A stretch of 40,192 nt of DNA, from contig CAJXZP010000036.1 of the NCBI GenBank assembly GCA_913062955.1, forward strand, positions 1-40,192. Direction: 5' to 3'. Of the stretch, positions 17,571-25,986 are shown in pieces. Source of the stretch: an uncultured Flavobacteriales bacterium (GTDB lineage: Bacteria; Bacteroidota; Bacteroidia; Flavobacteriales_G; Salibacteraceae). The notes beneath the pieces were generated by a model. The model did no database searches and was not told the DNA's origin. It saw only the letters and a program-made list of their open reading frames with translations. The translations under genes and the position numbers were made by a program. The stretch's first letter is position 1. The number at the start of each line of letters is the position of its first letter.

Positions 17571-18916
17571 TACGATCCTAATAATTTTGAGATGGCATTC
17601 CAAACATCGTTCCCATTAGCGAATAGCATTAATCCTACCAAAAGAATAATACCGGCCATTTGTGCAATTTCCATGAATTTGTCACCCGGTTCCTTACCCG
17701 TAACCATTTCATATAATAAGAAAAGTACATGTCCACCGTCCAATGCAGGGATAGGAAGAATATTCATAAATGCTAATACAATAGATAGAAAAGCAGTTAA
17801 ACTCCAGAAACGTTGCCAATCCCATTGGGCGGGAAATAAACTTCCAATCGTTCCAAATCCGCCAATTTGAGAAGCTCCTTCTTTAGAAAAAAGAAGTTTC
17901 ATTTGACGTACATACTTGGTCAAGGTATTCTCTGCTTCTGTATATCCTGCAGGAATAGATCCAAAGAAGGTATAGGTCTTGGTATTGAAATTGAAGTACT
18001 CTAAAGGACTCCTGTTTCCTACTCCTACCTTACCGGCTTCTGAAATAGTAATTGGAAAACTGACGTTTTCGCCATTCCTTTTCACTTGCATATCTACCGT
18101 TTCTCCCTTGTGGGATTGAACAACCTTTACAAAATCAACGTAATATTGAACATACTCTCCATTGATCGAATAGAATTCATCTCCTTTTAAAATACCGGCC
18201 TTTTGGGCCGGAGAATCACGTAGAATAGTATCGGCAATAAACGGAATTCGTTCCGTAAACGGACTGTGTTCTTTTCGTGCTAAAAACTCTTGTTCAAAAT
18301 CAATAGGTAGAAGGATGTCTTTCGTTTCTCCATTTCGTTTTACTTGAATGGTTTTGATTTCTTCATCCAATAACAATTCTAGGAAGATATCGTGATAGGT
18401 TACTTCATCCGAAATAGGCTCATGGTTTATAGCTATAATCTGATCCCCATTTTCAAATCCAATCTCCGTCATATACGGACTTACATCTACGCCATATTTG
18501 GCTTCGTTTGCAGGTAAGATGGTTTTTCCCCAAGTAAACAAAATCATAGAATAAATTAACCAACTTAATAGCACGTTAACCGTTACTCCGCCAATCATAA
18601 CAATAAGACGTTGCCAAGCGGGTTTGCTTCTAAATTCGTAAGGTTTAGGATCCTGCTTCATTTGCTCCGTATCCATGGACTCATCAATCATCCCTGATAA
18701 TTTCACGTAGCCACCTAGTGGAACCCAACCAATACCGTATTCGGTATCCCCTTTTTTATATTTAAATAGAGAGAACCAAGGATCAAAGAACAAGTAAAAT
18801 TTCTCTACTCGAACTCCAAAAAGTTTTGCAGGGATAAAATGACCAAGTTCGTGTAATACAACTAGTATTGAAAGACTCATGATTAATCCCAGAGCCTTGA
18901 TAAAAAATTCTTCCAT
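17570..18916 (-). CDS. rseP: RseP-type site-2 intramembrane zinc metalloprotease
   Basis: A 448-residue M50 protease that cleaves transmembrane substrates such as anti-sigma factors or signal-peptide remnants within the membrane. The zinc site HELGH lies at 22-26 in the first helix and the third ligand at LDG (near D393, in PIPALDGGHVLF). Two PDZ-like regions lie between (around 115-200 and 200-290; the second contains DSPAQKAGILKGDEFYSING). Four membrane segments are expected. The reading frame starts 15 codons upstream at 18961, but a TAnnTTTG promoter box (18943-18950) lies within that extension, and MEEFFIKALGL is a family-like start, so 18916 is preferred. The gene is co-transcribed with the secreted protein that follows. 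Confidence 0.94.
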   Translation of the reverse strand: MEEFFIKALGLIMSLSILVVLHELGHFIPAKLFGVRVEKFYLFFDPWFSLFKYKKGDTEYGIGWVPLGGYVKLSGMIDESMDTEQMKQDPKPYEFRSKPAWQRLIVMIGGVTVNVLLSWLIYSMILFTWGKTILPANEAKYGVDVSPYMTEIGFENGDQIIAINHEPISDEVTYHDIFLELLLDEEIKTIQVKRNGETKDILLPIDFEQEFLARKEHSPFTERIPFIADTILRDSPAQKAGILKGDEFYSINGEYVQYYVDFVKVVQSHKGETVDMQVKRNGENVSFPITISEAGKVGVGNRSPLEYFNFNTKTYTFFGSIPAGYTEAENTLTKYVRQMKLLFSKEGASQIGGFGTIGSLFPAQWDWQRFWSLTAFLSIVLAFMNILPIPALDGGHVLFLLYEMVTGKEPGDKFMEIAQMAGIILLVGLMLFANGNDVWNAISKLLGS

Positions 18917-18942
18917 TAATATTTTTAAAAAAATGTATGTCC

Positions 18943-18950
18943 CAAAGGTA
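18943..18950 (-). promoter_or_regulatory. TAnnTTTG -7 box for rseP
   Basis: TACCTTTG on the minus strand, 26 nt before the ATG at 18916. A TTG (18975-18973) lies 22 nt upstream, giving a proper -33/-7 pair. This box rules out the longer rseP start at 18961. Confidence 0.6.
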
Positions 18951-18995
18951 GTTTTTTCCAATTCTTGGAAAGCAATCTTTGCGTTTTGGTTTTAT

Positions 18996-19035
18996 GTCCC
19001 ATTCAATCCTTCAAAAAGGAACCTTAGAATAGGAC
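18996..19035 (-). terminator. Hairpin between guaB and rseP
   Basis: A 40-nt imperfect hairpin: GTCCCATTC pairs with GAATAGGAC with one mismatch, and inside it TCCTT pairs with AAGGA. It lies just after the guaB stop (19057). It lacks a T-tract on the minus strand, so termination there may be weak. Confidence 0.35.
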
Positions 19036-19056
19036 ACGTTTCAGGCGAAAACCTAA

Positions 19057-20550
19057 TTAGTTGGAGCTATCTTTTACAATAACATCATGGGCTCCCCCTT
19101 CAATAATACTGGTGGATGACACCAAGGTAAGTTTAGAGTTCGTTTGTAATTCTTTAACTGTTGAAACCCCACAGCTACACATAGTAGATTTGATCTTTCC
19201 TATCGTGAGATCCAAATTGTCTTTTAATTTCCCGGCATAAGGAACGTAACTATCTACCCCTTCTTCAAATTTTAGGCTATTGTTACCCCCCATATCATAA
19301 CGTTGCCAGTTTCTAGCACGGTTGGAACCTTCCCCCCAGTATTCTTTAACATAGTTACCACCCACCATTAATTTACGAGTTGGACTTTCATCAAAACGGG
19401 CAAAATATCGACCCATCATTAAAAAATCGGCCCCCATAGCTAATGCTAAAGTCATGTGGTAATCTTGAACAATTCCACCATCCGAACAAATGGGAATGTA
19501 TTCCCCTGTTTGTGCAAAATACTCGTCTCTAGCTTCCGCTACTTCAATAATAGCAGTAGCTTGTCCACGACCAATCCCTTTTTGCTCACGGGTAATGCAA
19601 ATAGACCCACCACCTACACCCACTTTGATAAAATCAGCGCCTGCTTTGGCTAAATACATAAAGCCTTCTCGATCTACCACGTTTCCAGCCCCAATAAATA
19701 CGTTGCTGTGGTTTTCTTTGATGTAAGAAATCGTGTCTTTTTGCCATTCCGAAAAACCATCGGATGAATCAATACACAATAAATCCACTCCGGCTTCTAC
19801 TAATGCAGGTACACGTTCTTTGTGATCTCTACTGTTGATCCCAGCCCCAACAATTAATCTTTTTTGAGAATCCAATACTTCGTTTGGATGCATTTTATGA
19901 TTTTCGTAATCCTTACGGAATACAAAGTATTTTAAGTGTTCATTTTCATCTAGGATAGGTAAAGTGTTTAACTTATTTTCCCAAATAATATCGTTTGCTT
20001 CGTTCAAAGAAATCCCATCTTTTCCGGTAACGATATCGGAAATTGGAGTCATGAAGTCTTTTACTTTTTTACTGTATGCATCCGTTTTAGTTCGGTAATC
20101 ACGTCCAGTAACTAATCCTAAAAATTTTCCGTTGGCCGTTCCATCTTCGGTCACTCCAATGTTTGAAAATCCAGTTTTGTTTTTTAATTCAATCACCTCC
20201 AATAAAGAAGCCTCTGGAGTGATGTTGGCCCTTGACGTTACAAATCCTGCTTTGTATTTCTTTACCGATTTTACCATTTCGGCTTGGGTTTCAATAGACT
20301 GAGAGCCGTAAATAAAAGAAACGCCCCCTTCTTTAGCTAAAGCGATACTCAAGCCATCGTCCGATACCGATTGCATAATTGCAGAAACAAAGGGTATGTT
20401 TATGGAAATTTTTGGTTCTTCTCCTTTCTTAAATTTAACAACAGGGGTCTGCAAATTTACGTTGTCAGGCGTGTGTTCTTTGGTGGTTAAACCAGGAATG
20501 ATAAGGTATTCGTTAAAAGTCCTCGATACTTCGTTGATTATCTTTGCCAT
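19057..20550 (-). CDS. guaB: IMP dehydrogenase, Tritrichomonas foetus-like type
   Basis: A 497-residue IMP dehydrogenase, which oxidises IMP to XMP with NAD+ in GMP synthesis. The catalytic loop [19 protein letters not shown] has the active cysteine C318, and the flap segment NWQRYDMGG carries the arginine-tyrosine dyad R417-Y418. Two CBS repeats sit in the middle (about 95-220). The sequence around [16 protein letters not shown] and the ending [11 protein letters not shown] match, as I recall it, the enzyme of the protozoan Tritrichomonas foetus (C319, R418, Y419) rather than the common bacterial GuaB. The frame begins 14 codons earlier at 20592, but a promoter box lies inside that stretch, and [16 protein letters not shown] is a family-like N-terminus. 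No guaA is nearby. Confidence 0.94.
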   Translation of the reverse strand: MAKIINEVSRTFNEYLIIPGLTTKEHTPDNVNLQTPVVKFKKGEEPKISINIPFVSAIMQSVSDDGLSIALAKEGGVSFIYGSQSIETQAEMVKSVKKYKAGFVTSRANITPEASLLEVIELKNKTGFSNIGVTEDGTANGKFLGLVTGRDYRTKTDAYSKKVKDFMTPISDIVTGKDGISLNEANDIIWENKLNTLPILDENEHLKYFVFRKDYENHKMHPNEVLDSQKRLIVGAGINSRDHKERVPALVEAGVDLLCIDSSDGFSEWQKDTISYIKENHSNVFIGAGNVVDREGFMYLAKAGADFIKVGVGGGSICITREQKGIGRGQATAIIEVAEARDEYFAQTGEYIPICSDGGIVQDYHMTLALAMGADFLMMGRYFARFDESPTRKLMVGGNYVKEYWGEGSNRARNWQRYDMGGNNSLKFEEGVDSYVPYAGKLKDNLDLTIGKIKSTMCSCGVSTVKELQTNSKLTLVSSTSIIEGGAHDVIVKDSSN

Positions 20551-20572
20551 AGCTTTCGTTAAAAAAATTGCG

Positions 20573-20580
20573 CAAAAATA
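20573..20580 (-). promoter_or_regulatory. TAnnTTTG -7 box for guaB
   Basis: TATTTTTG on the minus strand, 22 nt before the ATG at 20550. It excludes the longer reading frame starting at 20592. No -33 TTG at the usual distance; no purine riboswitch-like leader is possible in so short a 5' UTR. Confidence 0.5.
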
Positions 20581-20592
20581 ACTATTAATCAT

Positions 20593-21033
20593 GGTAAAAA
20601 CTACCGTTATCCACAGCTTTAGGTGACCGAATTCTTAATTTTTTGTAAAAAGGATTTGGCGCAAATTGTCAGCATTTTCTATTAAACTCAACTCCCCCGT
20701 GATACTCTTGCATTTACATGGAATAGAGCGGGAAGATTCCATGTGTTTTCTGGTCGGTATTTTAGCGTCATTCCCCTTGCTATATCGGTGGCCATTGGAA
20801 GAGTCGGAATAGGGATTACGTACATGGGATTTAAATGGGTGTTTTTGGGAGCTAATAATTGGCGCCTAATACGTTTAATTGACCATCATTAACCATCGGT
20901 TTGGTAGGTAAACCAAAAATGGGTGTATGCGATAGATCCTTAATGAGAACGGTGTTAGCATTTTATCTTAAACGTCATTGGGTTTTTATTTTAGAGTTTT
21001 CACGCTGCGAAAATCCAAGTAATAAAGTAGGTC
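20593..21033. other. 440-bp stretch without a supportable gene
   Basis: This is the space between the guaB promoter and the 3' end of the YiiX-like gene. Short open stretches exist on the plus strand (for example a 61-codon frame at 20901), but they have no recognisable protein features or start signals. I see no tRNA-like fold, no long inverted repeat and no promoter facing right. It may be a decayed gene or simply a long 3'/5' region. Confidence 0.5.
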
Positions 21034-21714
21034 TTAGTCCTCTTTTGTTTTTACCATGGGTAATGAAGAAGAGGGACGGGTATTGATTTTTAGTTTGACA
21101 CGCTTGTTTTTTGGTGATTTAATCATGTAGTATTCTGGGTGATACATCTGTAATTGGATAATGTCCGCAGGAGTTACTTCCGATGGGTTGATGTTTTCTT
21201 TAAAGCCGTTTCCGGCTAAATATCCTTCCATTACCAATTCGGAACAAAAGTGTTTTCGATCATTTCTTTTTATCCACGTTAGTTTTAATCCTACTTCTTC
21301 CAATAGGTCTAGTCCAGATAAAATAAGCCCTTTGAAATCATACGTTTTACCTTGTTGAAGTACTAGATATTGGTACAGTTTTTCGGTGTCTAATTGTTCT
21401 CGGAATTCTTCGTTTAATCGAATGATCCAAATATTGCCTCGGTAGTCGGGGAGACTTTTAGAAAGTTTGGTTAAGTGAACGCCATGTTTTTTTTTGTCTT
21501 TTAAATGAATAGTCGACTCAAAGAAATTGATTCGGCCTTTTGCATCAATAAGGATGGTTGCTAAATGGGAAGCTTTGCTTCGGGTTACCCATTTAATAAA
21601 CCGAGAGAAAAGGTAAAAGCCACCAAACACAATAATATCACCCGTTTGAATATGAGATCGGATGTCTTGATAATCTACAATTTGAGGATGTGGAGCGCTG
21701 GTATTAGTCGGCAT
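21034..21714 (-). CDS. Permuted papain-like (YiiX/NlpC-P60 type) hydrolase
   Basis: A 226-residue protein with the circularly permuted papain fold, whose members act as amidases or peptidases on cell-wall or lipid-linked substrates. The signature order is seen: TGDIIVFGG (24-32) opens the fold, SHLATI gives the histidine H50, FESTI a polar residue E66, and HFCSELV the nucleophile C157. No signal peptide is evident, so it is likely cytoplasmic or exported by another route. A basic C-terminal tail (about 200-226) follows. It lies downstream of the TonB receptor gene, but an inverted repeat stands between them, so it probably has its own promoter. Substrate unknown. Confidence 0.8.
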   Translation of the reverse strand: MPTNTSAPHPQIVDYQDIRSHIQTGDIIVFGGFYLFSRFIKWVTRSKASHLATILIDAKGRINFFESTIHLKDKKKHGVHLTKLSKSLPDYRGNIWIIRLNEEFREQLDTEKLYQYLVLQQGKTYDFKGLILSGLDLLEEVGLKLTWIKRNDRKHFCSELVMEGYLAGNGFKENINPSEVTPADIIQLQMYHPEYYMIKSPKNKRVKLKINTRPSSSLPMVKTKED

Positions 21715-21738
21715 AAATTTGAAGTGTTGAGTTTAAAA

Positions 21739-21785
21739 CGTTCCTATTTCGATGTTATGGGGAGAATAAAACCGAAATAGGAACG
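21739..21785 (-). terminator. Inverted repeat after the TonB receptor gene
   Basis: A perfect 13-bp inverted repeat CGTTCCTATTTCG (21739-21751) / CGAAATAGGAACG (21773-21785) with a 21-nt loop. Read on the minus strand it ends in TTTT, so it can terminate the receptor transcript. Because it lies 25-71 nt before the YiiX-like start it could also be an operator. Confidence 0.55.
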
Positions 21786-21798
21786 CTAAGATATGATC

Positions 21799-24213
21799 TT
21801 ATATATTCAATATCATTTTCAAACTAAAATTTCGTCCCATATTAAAAACACCCGCTCTACCCGTTAATGGGTTGGTGGGCGCATATTTTAAACGGTTCAA
21901 GTGACTTTGATAACCCAAATCGGTTAAATTTTCAGCACTTAAATACAGTATCAAAAAGTCTGTTTTACCGTTCATTTTGATCTGTGTTCCGATTCCTGCG
22001 TTTAACAAAGTATATCCGGACGTAGCGGTCTCCGTTCCATAAGCGGAGAACACATTGTTTTGATCAAAGTAGTGGGTAATTCCAAATTTCACGTAAAAGT
22101 GATGCATGGACTTTCCTACCTTATCAAATATTGCTTTGATTTCACCTCGGTATTTGGGGGCTGGAATAAATGGCAAATAGGTCGCACTATCCGGTTGATT
22201 ACTTTGTTTGGCTTGCACGTACGAAAACGTGTTTTCAATATGCAACCAATCGTATGGATGTGGATGAATATCTAGGAACACCTCCGCTCCCAAAAGTGTC
22301 GCGTTTCCTTGGGTAAACTGGAATGCAGGTGCTGGGTCACTGGGGTCTGGAATGGAATCGCCCCCGTTATTAGCCGCCATTTTTTCAGAAAATATATAGT
22401 TGGAAATAAAGTTGGCAAAGGGGGTGAGCTCAAAAGTAATGTGAGTCGTATTTAGGAAATAAGCCAAGTCTATTTGATGACTGATTTCCGGATTTAAAAT
22501 GGCTGACCCATATTCATACCTGAACGATCCTTCATGTCGGCCATTGGAAGTTAACTCCGCTACATTAGGTGCTCTAAAACCTCTAGATACATTGAACTTC
22601 ACGGTCGATTTTTGGGTGGCTTGATACGATACACCCAAACTCCCGGATACACTTGAATAGTGACGGCTTAAAGCTTCGAATTTTGTTTCCGTATGGGCGT
22701 TTGGCTCGTCCATTGGGTGTTCCAAGCTATCTAGATACAAAGCCGTAGTTTGGAGGGATCGGCTATCCACACGTAAGCCGCCAGCAAGGGTGAGTTTCCG
22801 GATGGTTTTTTGGGAAAACACAAATCCTCCAATATCAAAAAACGAATATTCAGGGATTAAAAACTCTTCGCCTTTGTTGGTATTGGATTGGTACATGCCA
22901 TTTATACCCACGGAAGTTTCCCATCCTTTAATAGCCTGTAAGTTATATTTCAAATTGTAATTGACGGTATTCAAATCAAAGAATAGCTCTTTAGCATCTG
23001 GTTCTAGTACCTCTCCAAACTCTTTTCTTTTATTGTTCTGGTAACCGATATCCAAGTTTAATGTTCCCTTATTTAATAAAATGTAGTTATGGGATGAAAC
23101 TCGTAAATGATTCACTTCTTGGTGTGGAAACCCGGTAGCGTATCCTTTTAAGTCATCCGTACCCGCGCTCACCTCTAAGATGCCGCCTTGGCCATCTGGT
23201 TTTTGGTAAAGGAAATGATCCAAACTATCCCGTTCCCCTTCCACCATGTTTAGAGTGGTATTAAATGTACTGAAGTGTAAATGAGAATACCCCCATTTTT
23301 TTTGAATCCCTACCATTCCGTTGGCGTTTAATTCTTTAAATCCAGAATTATGTACTTTACCATCGTACCGGTTTTGATAATTGCTCGCCAATTTATGGCT
23401 GAATCTACCTTCCCATTGCCAACCGTTTTTGTTACCCGCATGCGATAACGAATAGCCAATCAGGTTGTTGTTGCTTTGGTAATTACTGATGAGTTGGGTT
23501 CGGACCTCTCCGGCAGGAGGAGCTTGGGGTGACATAAAATGCAATACTCCGGCAATGCCATCTGAGCCATACATTAAACTCCCTGGACCTTTGATGATCT
23601 CAATACGTTCAATCGCGTATTGGTCAATTTCCAATCCGTGTTCATCTCCCCATTGTTGGCCTTCTTGACGAATACCATTGTATAAGGAGATTACTCTATT
23701 GTATCCCAATCCACGAATAGTAGGTTTTGAAATCCCAGCTCCTGTGGTGATTTGATCTATTCCTGGTACGTTTTTCAAGGCGTCAATCAGGTTGGTCGAG
23801 CTGTTTTCTCGGAGCGTTTTCATTTCTACAGGTTGAATGATTAGCGGGCTCTTTTTTAATTCGGTAGTTCGAGAAACACCTGTAATGACCACGTCATTTA
23901 ATTCGGATACAGATTCCTCCAATACAAAATTTAAGGTGGTATCGTGGTAAATGGAGATACGATAGACCTCTTTTTTAAAGCCAATTAAATGGACCTCAAA
24001 AAGGAAGTTTCCGTTTGGTATATTGATAATTTCGAATGTCCCATCAGGTTGGGATATCGTTCCTGTTTTTAAATCTGGGATGTAAATATTTACACCGGGT
24101 AATAATTCCTGGGTGCGTGAATCAGTGATACTACCTGTTAATTTGTTTTGGGCATATACAGGCTGTATGGCAATTCCCCATACAAGCAATGCGTAAATGA
24201 AAATGTGTTTCAT
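21799..24213 (-). CDS. TonB-dependent outer-membrane receptor, probably metal-related
   Basis: An 804-residue outer-membrane receptor for energy-dependent uptake. A signal peptide (ending AIQPVYAQ) precedes a carboxypeptidase-regulatory-like domain (about 24-105, with TQELLPGVNIYIPDL). The plug follows (about 115-230, with KNVPGIDQITTGAGISKPTIRG cut here as GISKPTIRGLGYNRVISLYN), then a beta-barrel of about 570 residues ending FSLKMILNI. Its upstream partner is a His/Cys-rich small exported protein 64 bp away, in the same orientation. In Bacteroidota such pairs often go with copper, zinc or iron uptake, so a metal or metal-chelate substrate is plausible. That is inference; no metal box was identified. 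No SusD partner is present, arguing against glycan uptake. Confidence 0.88.
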   Translation of the reverse strand: MKHIFIYALLVWGIAIQPVYAQNKLTGSITDSRTQELLPGVNIYIPDLKTGTISQPDGTFEIINIPNGNFLFEVHLIGFKKEVYRISIYHDTTLNFVLEESVSELNDVVITGVSRTTELKKSPLIIQPVEMKTLRENSSTNLIDALKNVPGIDQITTGAGISKPTIRGLGYNRVISLYNGIRQEGQQWGDEHGLEIDQYAIERIEIIKGPGSLMYGSDGIAGVLHFMSPQAPPAGEVRTQLISNYQSNNNLIGYSLSHAGNKNGWQWEGRFSHKLASNYQNRYDGKVHNSGFKELNANGMVGIQKKWGYSHLHFSTFNTTLNMVEGERDSLDHFLYQKPDGQGGILEVSAGTDDLKGYATGFPHQEVNHLRVSSHNYILLNKGTLNLDIGYQNNKRKEFGEVLEPDAKELFFDLNTVNYNLKYNLQAIKGWETSVGINGMYQSNTNKGEEFLIPEYSFFDIGGFVFSQKTIRKLTLAGGLRVDSRSLQTTALYLDSLEHPMDEPNAHTETKFEALSRHYSSVSGSLGVSYQATQKSTVKFNVSRGFRAPNVAELTSNGRHEGSFRYEYGSAILNPEISHQIDLAYFLNTTHITFELTPFANFISNYIFSEKMAANNGGDSIPDPSDPAPAFQFTQGNATLLGAEVFLDIHPHPYDWLHIENTFSYVQAKQSNQPDSATYLPFIPAPKYRGEIKAIFDKVGKSMHHFYVKFGITHYFDQNNVFSAYGTETATSGYTLLNAGIGTQIKMNGKTDFLILYLSAENLTDLGYQSHLNRLKYAPTNPLTGRAGVFNMGRNFSLKMILNI

Positions 24214-24277
24214 TTTAATCTTTTTTGAAATTTGAAAATGTCCAATACCGTGGTATCGGATTTATAAGGCGGAAAGA

Positions 24278-24649
24278 TTAAACCGCTGGAGGACCTCTAT
24301 TGGAAAGGGTAGAAGGAGTTTGAGCTAAGAATTTACGGGGGATAGGAATGAATGATTCCGAATAAAATGCGGCAGGGGTATGCCCTATCGTACCTGAAAT
24401 ATGATGGGGTGAAGTAATGTGTTTACTACATAACCAACACTCTTCATCGGCATCCGTGATATGGGAGTTGTGTGCGCAATTGTGATTTTGTTCCGCATAG
24501 TAAATAGTACGTTCACACGAATTGGCGGTTTGATAAGAAATGACCCCATGGGCATGATGGTCATGTACCACAAACGAAAAGGCAATCCCTAAAATGTACA
24601 GCATCAATGATACTAAACCTTTTAATGATATGTGTTTTCTGGTACCCAT
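24278..24649 (-). CDS. His/Cys-rich small exported protein
   Basis: A 123-residue protein with one hydrophobic N-terminal segment (GLVSLMLYILGIAFSFVV) that is a signal peptide or anchor. The rest holds many likely metal ligands: HDHHAHG, CERTIYYAEQNHNCAHNSH, CWLCSKH and HHISG. It ends SNRGPPAV; I recall similar short proteins with an RGPP-like end beside TonB-receptor genes in Bacteroidota. It is upstream of, and in line with, the receptor gene and probably co-transcribed. A role in binding or sensing a transition metal is inferred. The ATG at 24649 sits only 11 nt from a -7 box, so the leader would be very short; residue 16 (Met) is an alternative start. Confidence 0.75.
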   Translation of the reverse strand: MGTRKHISLKGLVSLMLYILGIAFSFVVHDHHAHGVISYQTANSCERTIYYAEQNHNCAHNSHITDADEECWLCSKHITSPHHISGTIGHTPAAFYSESFIPIPRKFLAQTPSTLSNRGPPAV

Positions 24650-24660
24650 TTTAGAGGGGG

Positions 24661-24668
24661 CAAAACTA
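24661..24668 (-). promoter_or_regulatory. TAnnTTTG -7 box for the His/Cys-rich gene and receptor
   Basis: TAGTTTTG on the minus strand, 11 nt before the ATG at 24649. It probably drives the small protein and the TonB receptor together. No evident Zur/Fur-like dyad adjoins it. Confidence 0.45.
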
Positions 24669-24721
24669 ATAATAATACTAGGAAGGAGGAATTTGTATTG
24701 TTAGGATTATGTAAAAATAAA

Positions 24722-24752
24722 AAGGCCCGTAAAATAGTGTTTTACGGGCCTT
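24722..24752 (-). terminator. Strong hairpin terminator after the nitroreductase gene
   Basis: A perfect 13-bp stem AAGGCCCGTAAAA (24722-24734) / TTTTACGGGCCTT (24740-24752) with a 5-nt loop. On the minus strand it is followed by TTTTTATTTTT, a classic intrinsic terminator 24 bp after the stop codon at 24776. Confidence 0.88.
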
Positions 24753-24775
24753 GAAAATCTCTTTTTCTTCGAGCT

Positions 24776-25408
24776 TTAGTCAATAACAGTCACTAACTCC
24801 TCTCTAGATTTACGTACCTTGGGTAGATTCACTAACCAATCATTCGTTTCATCTCGGTAACCTAAAGTTAGCATTACGCTACTTCTTAATCCTTTTTCAC
24901 GCAATCCTAAAATCTCATCTAAAGCCGCAGGATCAAAACCTTCAATGGGTGTGGTATCTACTTCTTCAAAAGCGGCTGCGATCATGGATTGAGAAAATGC
25001 GATGTAGGCCTGTTTGGCCGCATGATTGAAATTTACTTCCGGATCTCTTTTTGGGTAATTAGACAATAACATTTGACGGTAGTTTTCCCATCCTTCGTTT
25101 TTAAATCCGCGAATTTCATTTACCAAATCAAACATTTTATTAATTCGGTCTTCCGTATAGGTATCCCAGGCTGCAAAAACTAATAAATGAGAACAATCAG
25201 TCACTACGGATTGGTTCCATGCAATTGCTTTAATTTTTTCTTTGATTTCTGGATTGGTGATGACCATGATCTCAAAGGGTTGTAATCCACTAGAAGTAGG
25301 CGCTAATGAGGCTGCTTCGATAATGTTATCTACTTTCTCTGGAGCTACTTTTTGTCTGTTCATCGCTTTTGCAGCGTAACGCCATTTTAATTTATCTAAT
25401 AATTCCAT
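24776..25408 (-). CDS. NAD(P)H-dependent nitroreductase (NfsB-like)
   Basis: A 210-residue FMN-dependent oxidoreductase of the nitroreductase family, which reduces nitro-compounds or quinones with NAD(P)H. The N-terminus LKWRYAAKAMNRQKV and the FMN-binding ASLAPTSSGLQPFEIMVI segment match NfsB/YdgI-type enzymes. Later stretches HAAKQAYIAFSQSMIAAA and KGLRSSVMLTLGYRDE are also family-like. The length is typical and nothing is missing. It lies 52 bp downstream of a DoxX gene in the same direction and ends at a strong terminator, so the two form an operon. Such nitroreductase/DoxX pairs are frequent and tend to be stress-induced, but the physiological substrate is unknown. Confidence 0.92.
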   Translation of the reverse strand: MELLDKLKWRYAAKAMNRQKVAPEKVDNIIEAASLAPTSSGLQPFEIMVITNPEIKEKIKAIAWNQSVVTDCSHLLVFAAWDTYTEDRINKMFDLVNEIRGFKNEGWENYRQMLLSNYPKRDPEVNFNHAAKQAYIAFSQSMIAAAFEEVDTTPIEGFDPAALDEILGLREKGLRSSVMLTLGYRDETNDWLVNLPKVRKSREELVTVID

Positions 25409-25460
25409 GGTTCCATTTTTTTGTATGTGTGTATATGAATTTGTCGTGTTGGATAGGAGT

Positions 25461-25898
25461 CTATTTCTTTACGTGTTGTTTTTGAACTCTCCATTGGGAC
25501 CAAGCACCTGAGGCCCATATCGCCCATGCAATTAGTATGGGTTGGAAAAACAAGCGTCTCAAACGAGCGCCATCCGAATCTAATACCCCAAATGCATCTT
25601 CTCCGTCTAGGTATTGCGATACATTTCCTGGGAATACCAAAATGAAAAATAAAGCCATGGCCCATCCAAATTCTGCGCGTTTGTTTTTGAAGATTAGGAG
25701 TCCTAGACCTAATAGCATTTCTATTATTCCGGATATGATAACCACCACATCTTTACTCATGGGAATCCAATCTGGTACTTGGGCTTGAAAGTCTACTCGA
25801 TTAAATGTGAGATGACTAAATCCTGCATAAATCATGAAGAGAGCCAATATGATTCTAAATATATTTTGGATTAATGTGGTTTTAATTTCGTGTTTCAT
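25461..25898 (-). CDS. DoxX-family membrane protein
   Basis: A 145-residue membrane protein with four hydrophobic helices, typical of the DoxX family (FRIILALFMIYAGFSHL, then the VVVIISGIIEMLLGLGLLIF helix and others). DoxX relatives are linked to quinone-related or thiol redox in membranes, with no single established reaction. The frame runs back to 25937, but the ATG at 25898 (MKHEIKTTLI) is preferred, because the longer start leaves no room between the -7 box and the codon. It is the first gene of an operon with the nitroreductase. A small dyad lies just after the promoter box and may be an operator. Confidence 0.83.
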   Translation of the reverse strand: MKHEIKTTLIQNIFRIILALFMIYAGFSHLTFNRVDFQAQVPDWIPMSKDVVVIISGIIEMLLGLGLLIFKNKRAEFGWAMALFFILVFPGNVSQYLDGEDAFGVLDSDGARLRRLFFQPILIAWAIWASGAWSQWRVQKQHVKK

Positions 25899-25928
25899 TT
25901 CGGTATATTTTATATCGCCTACAATTAT

Positions 25929-25949
25929 ATCGTACACGATGCAAATATA
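25929..25949 (-). promoter_or_regulatory. doxX-nitroreductase promoter with dyad
   Basis: TATATTTG (25949-25942, minus strand) is a good -7 box. Right after it lies ATCGT-GT-ACGAT (25940-25929), a 5-2-5 inverted repeat at the expected transcription start, a plausible site for a small dimeric repressor. The dyad is short and its role is a guess. Confidence 0.4.
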
Positions 25950-25986
25950 CGTTGATTATTGGAATCGCACTACTAATTAACGTTTG

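Noticed and set aside
18917-18961. Longer start for rseP
   Set aside because: A -7 promoter box lies inside the added codons, so the shorter start at 18916 is more credible.
20901-21086. 61-codon plus-strand frame
   Set aside because: It overlaps the end of a solid gene on the other strand and has no promoter or recognisable residues.
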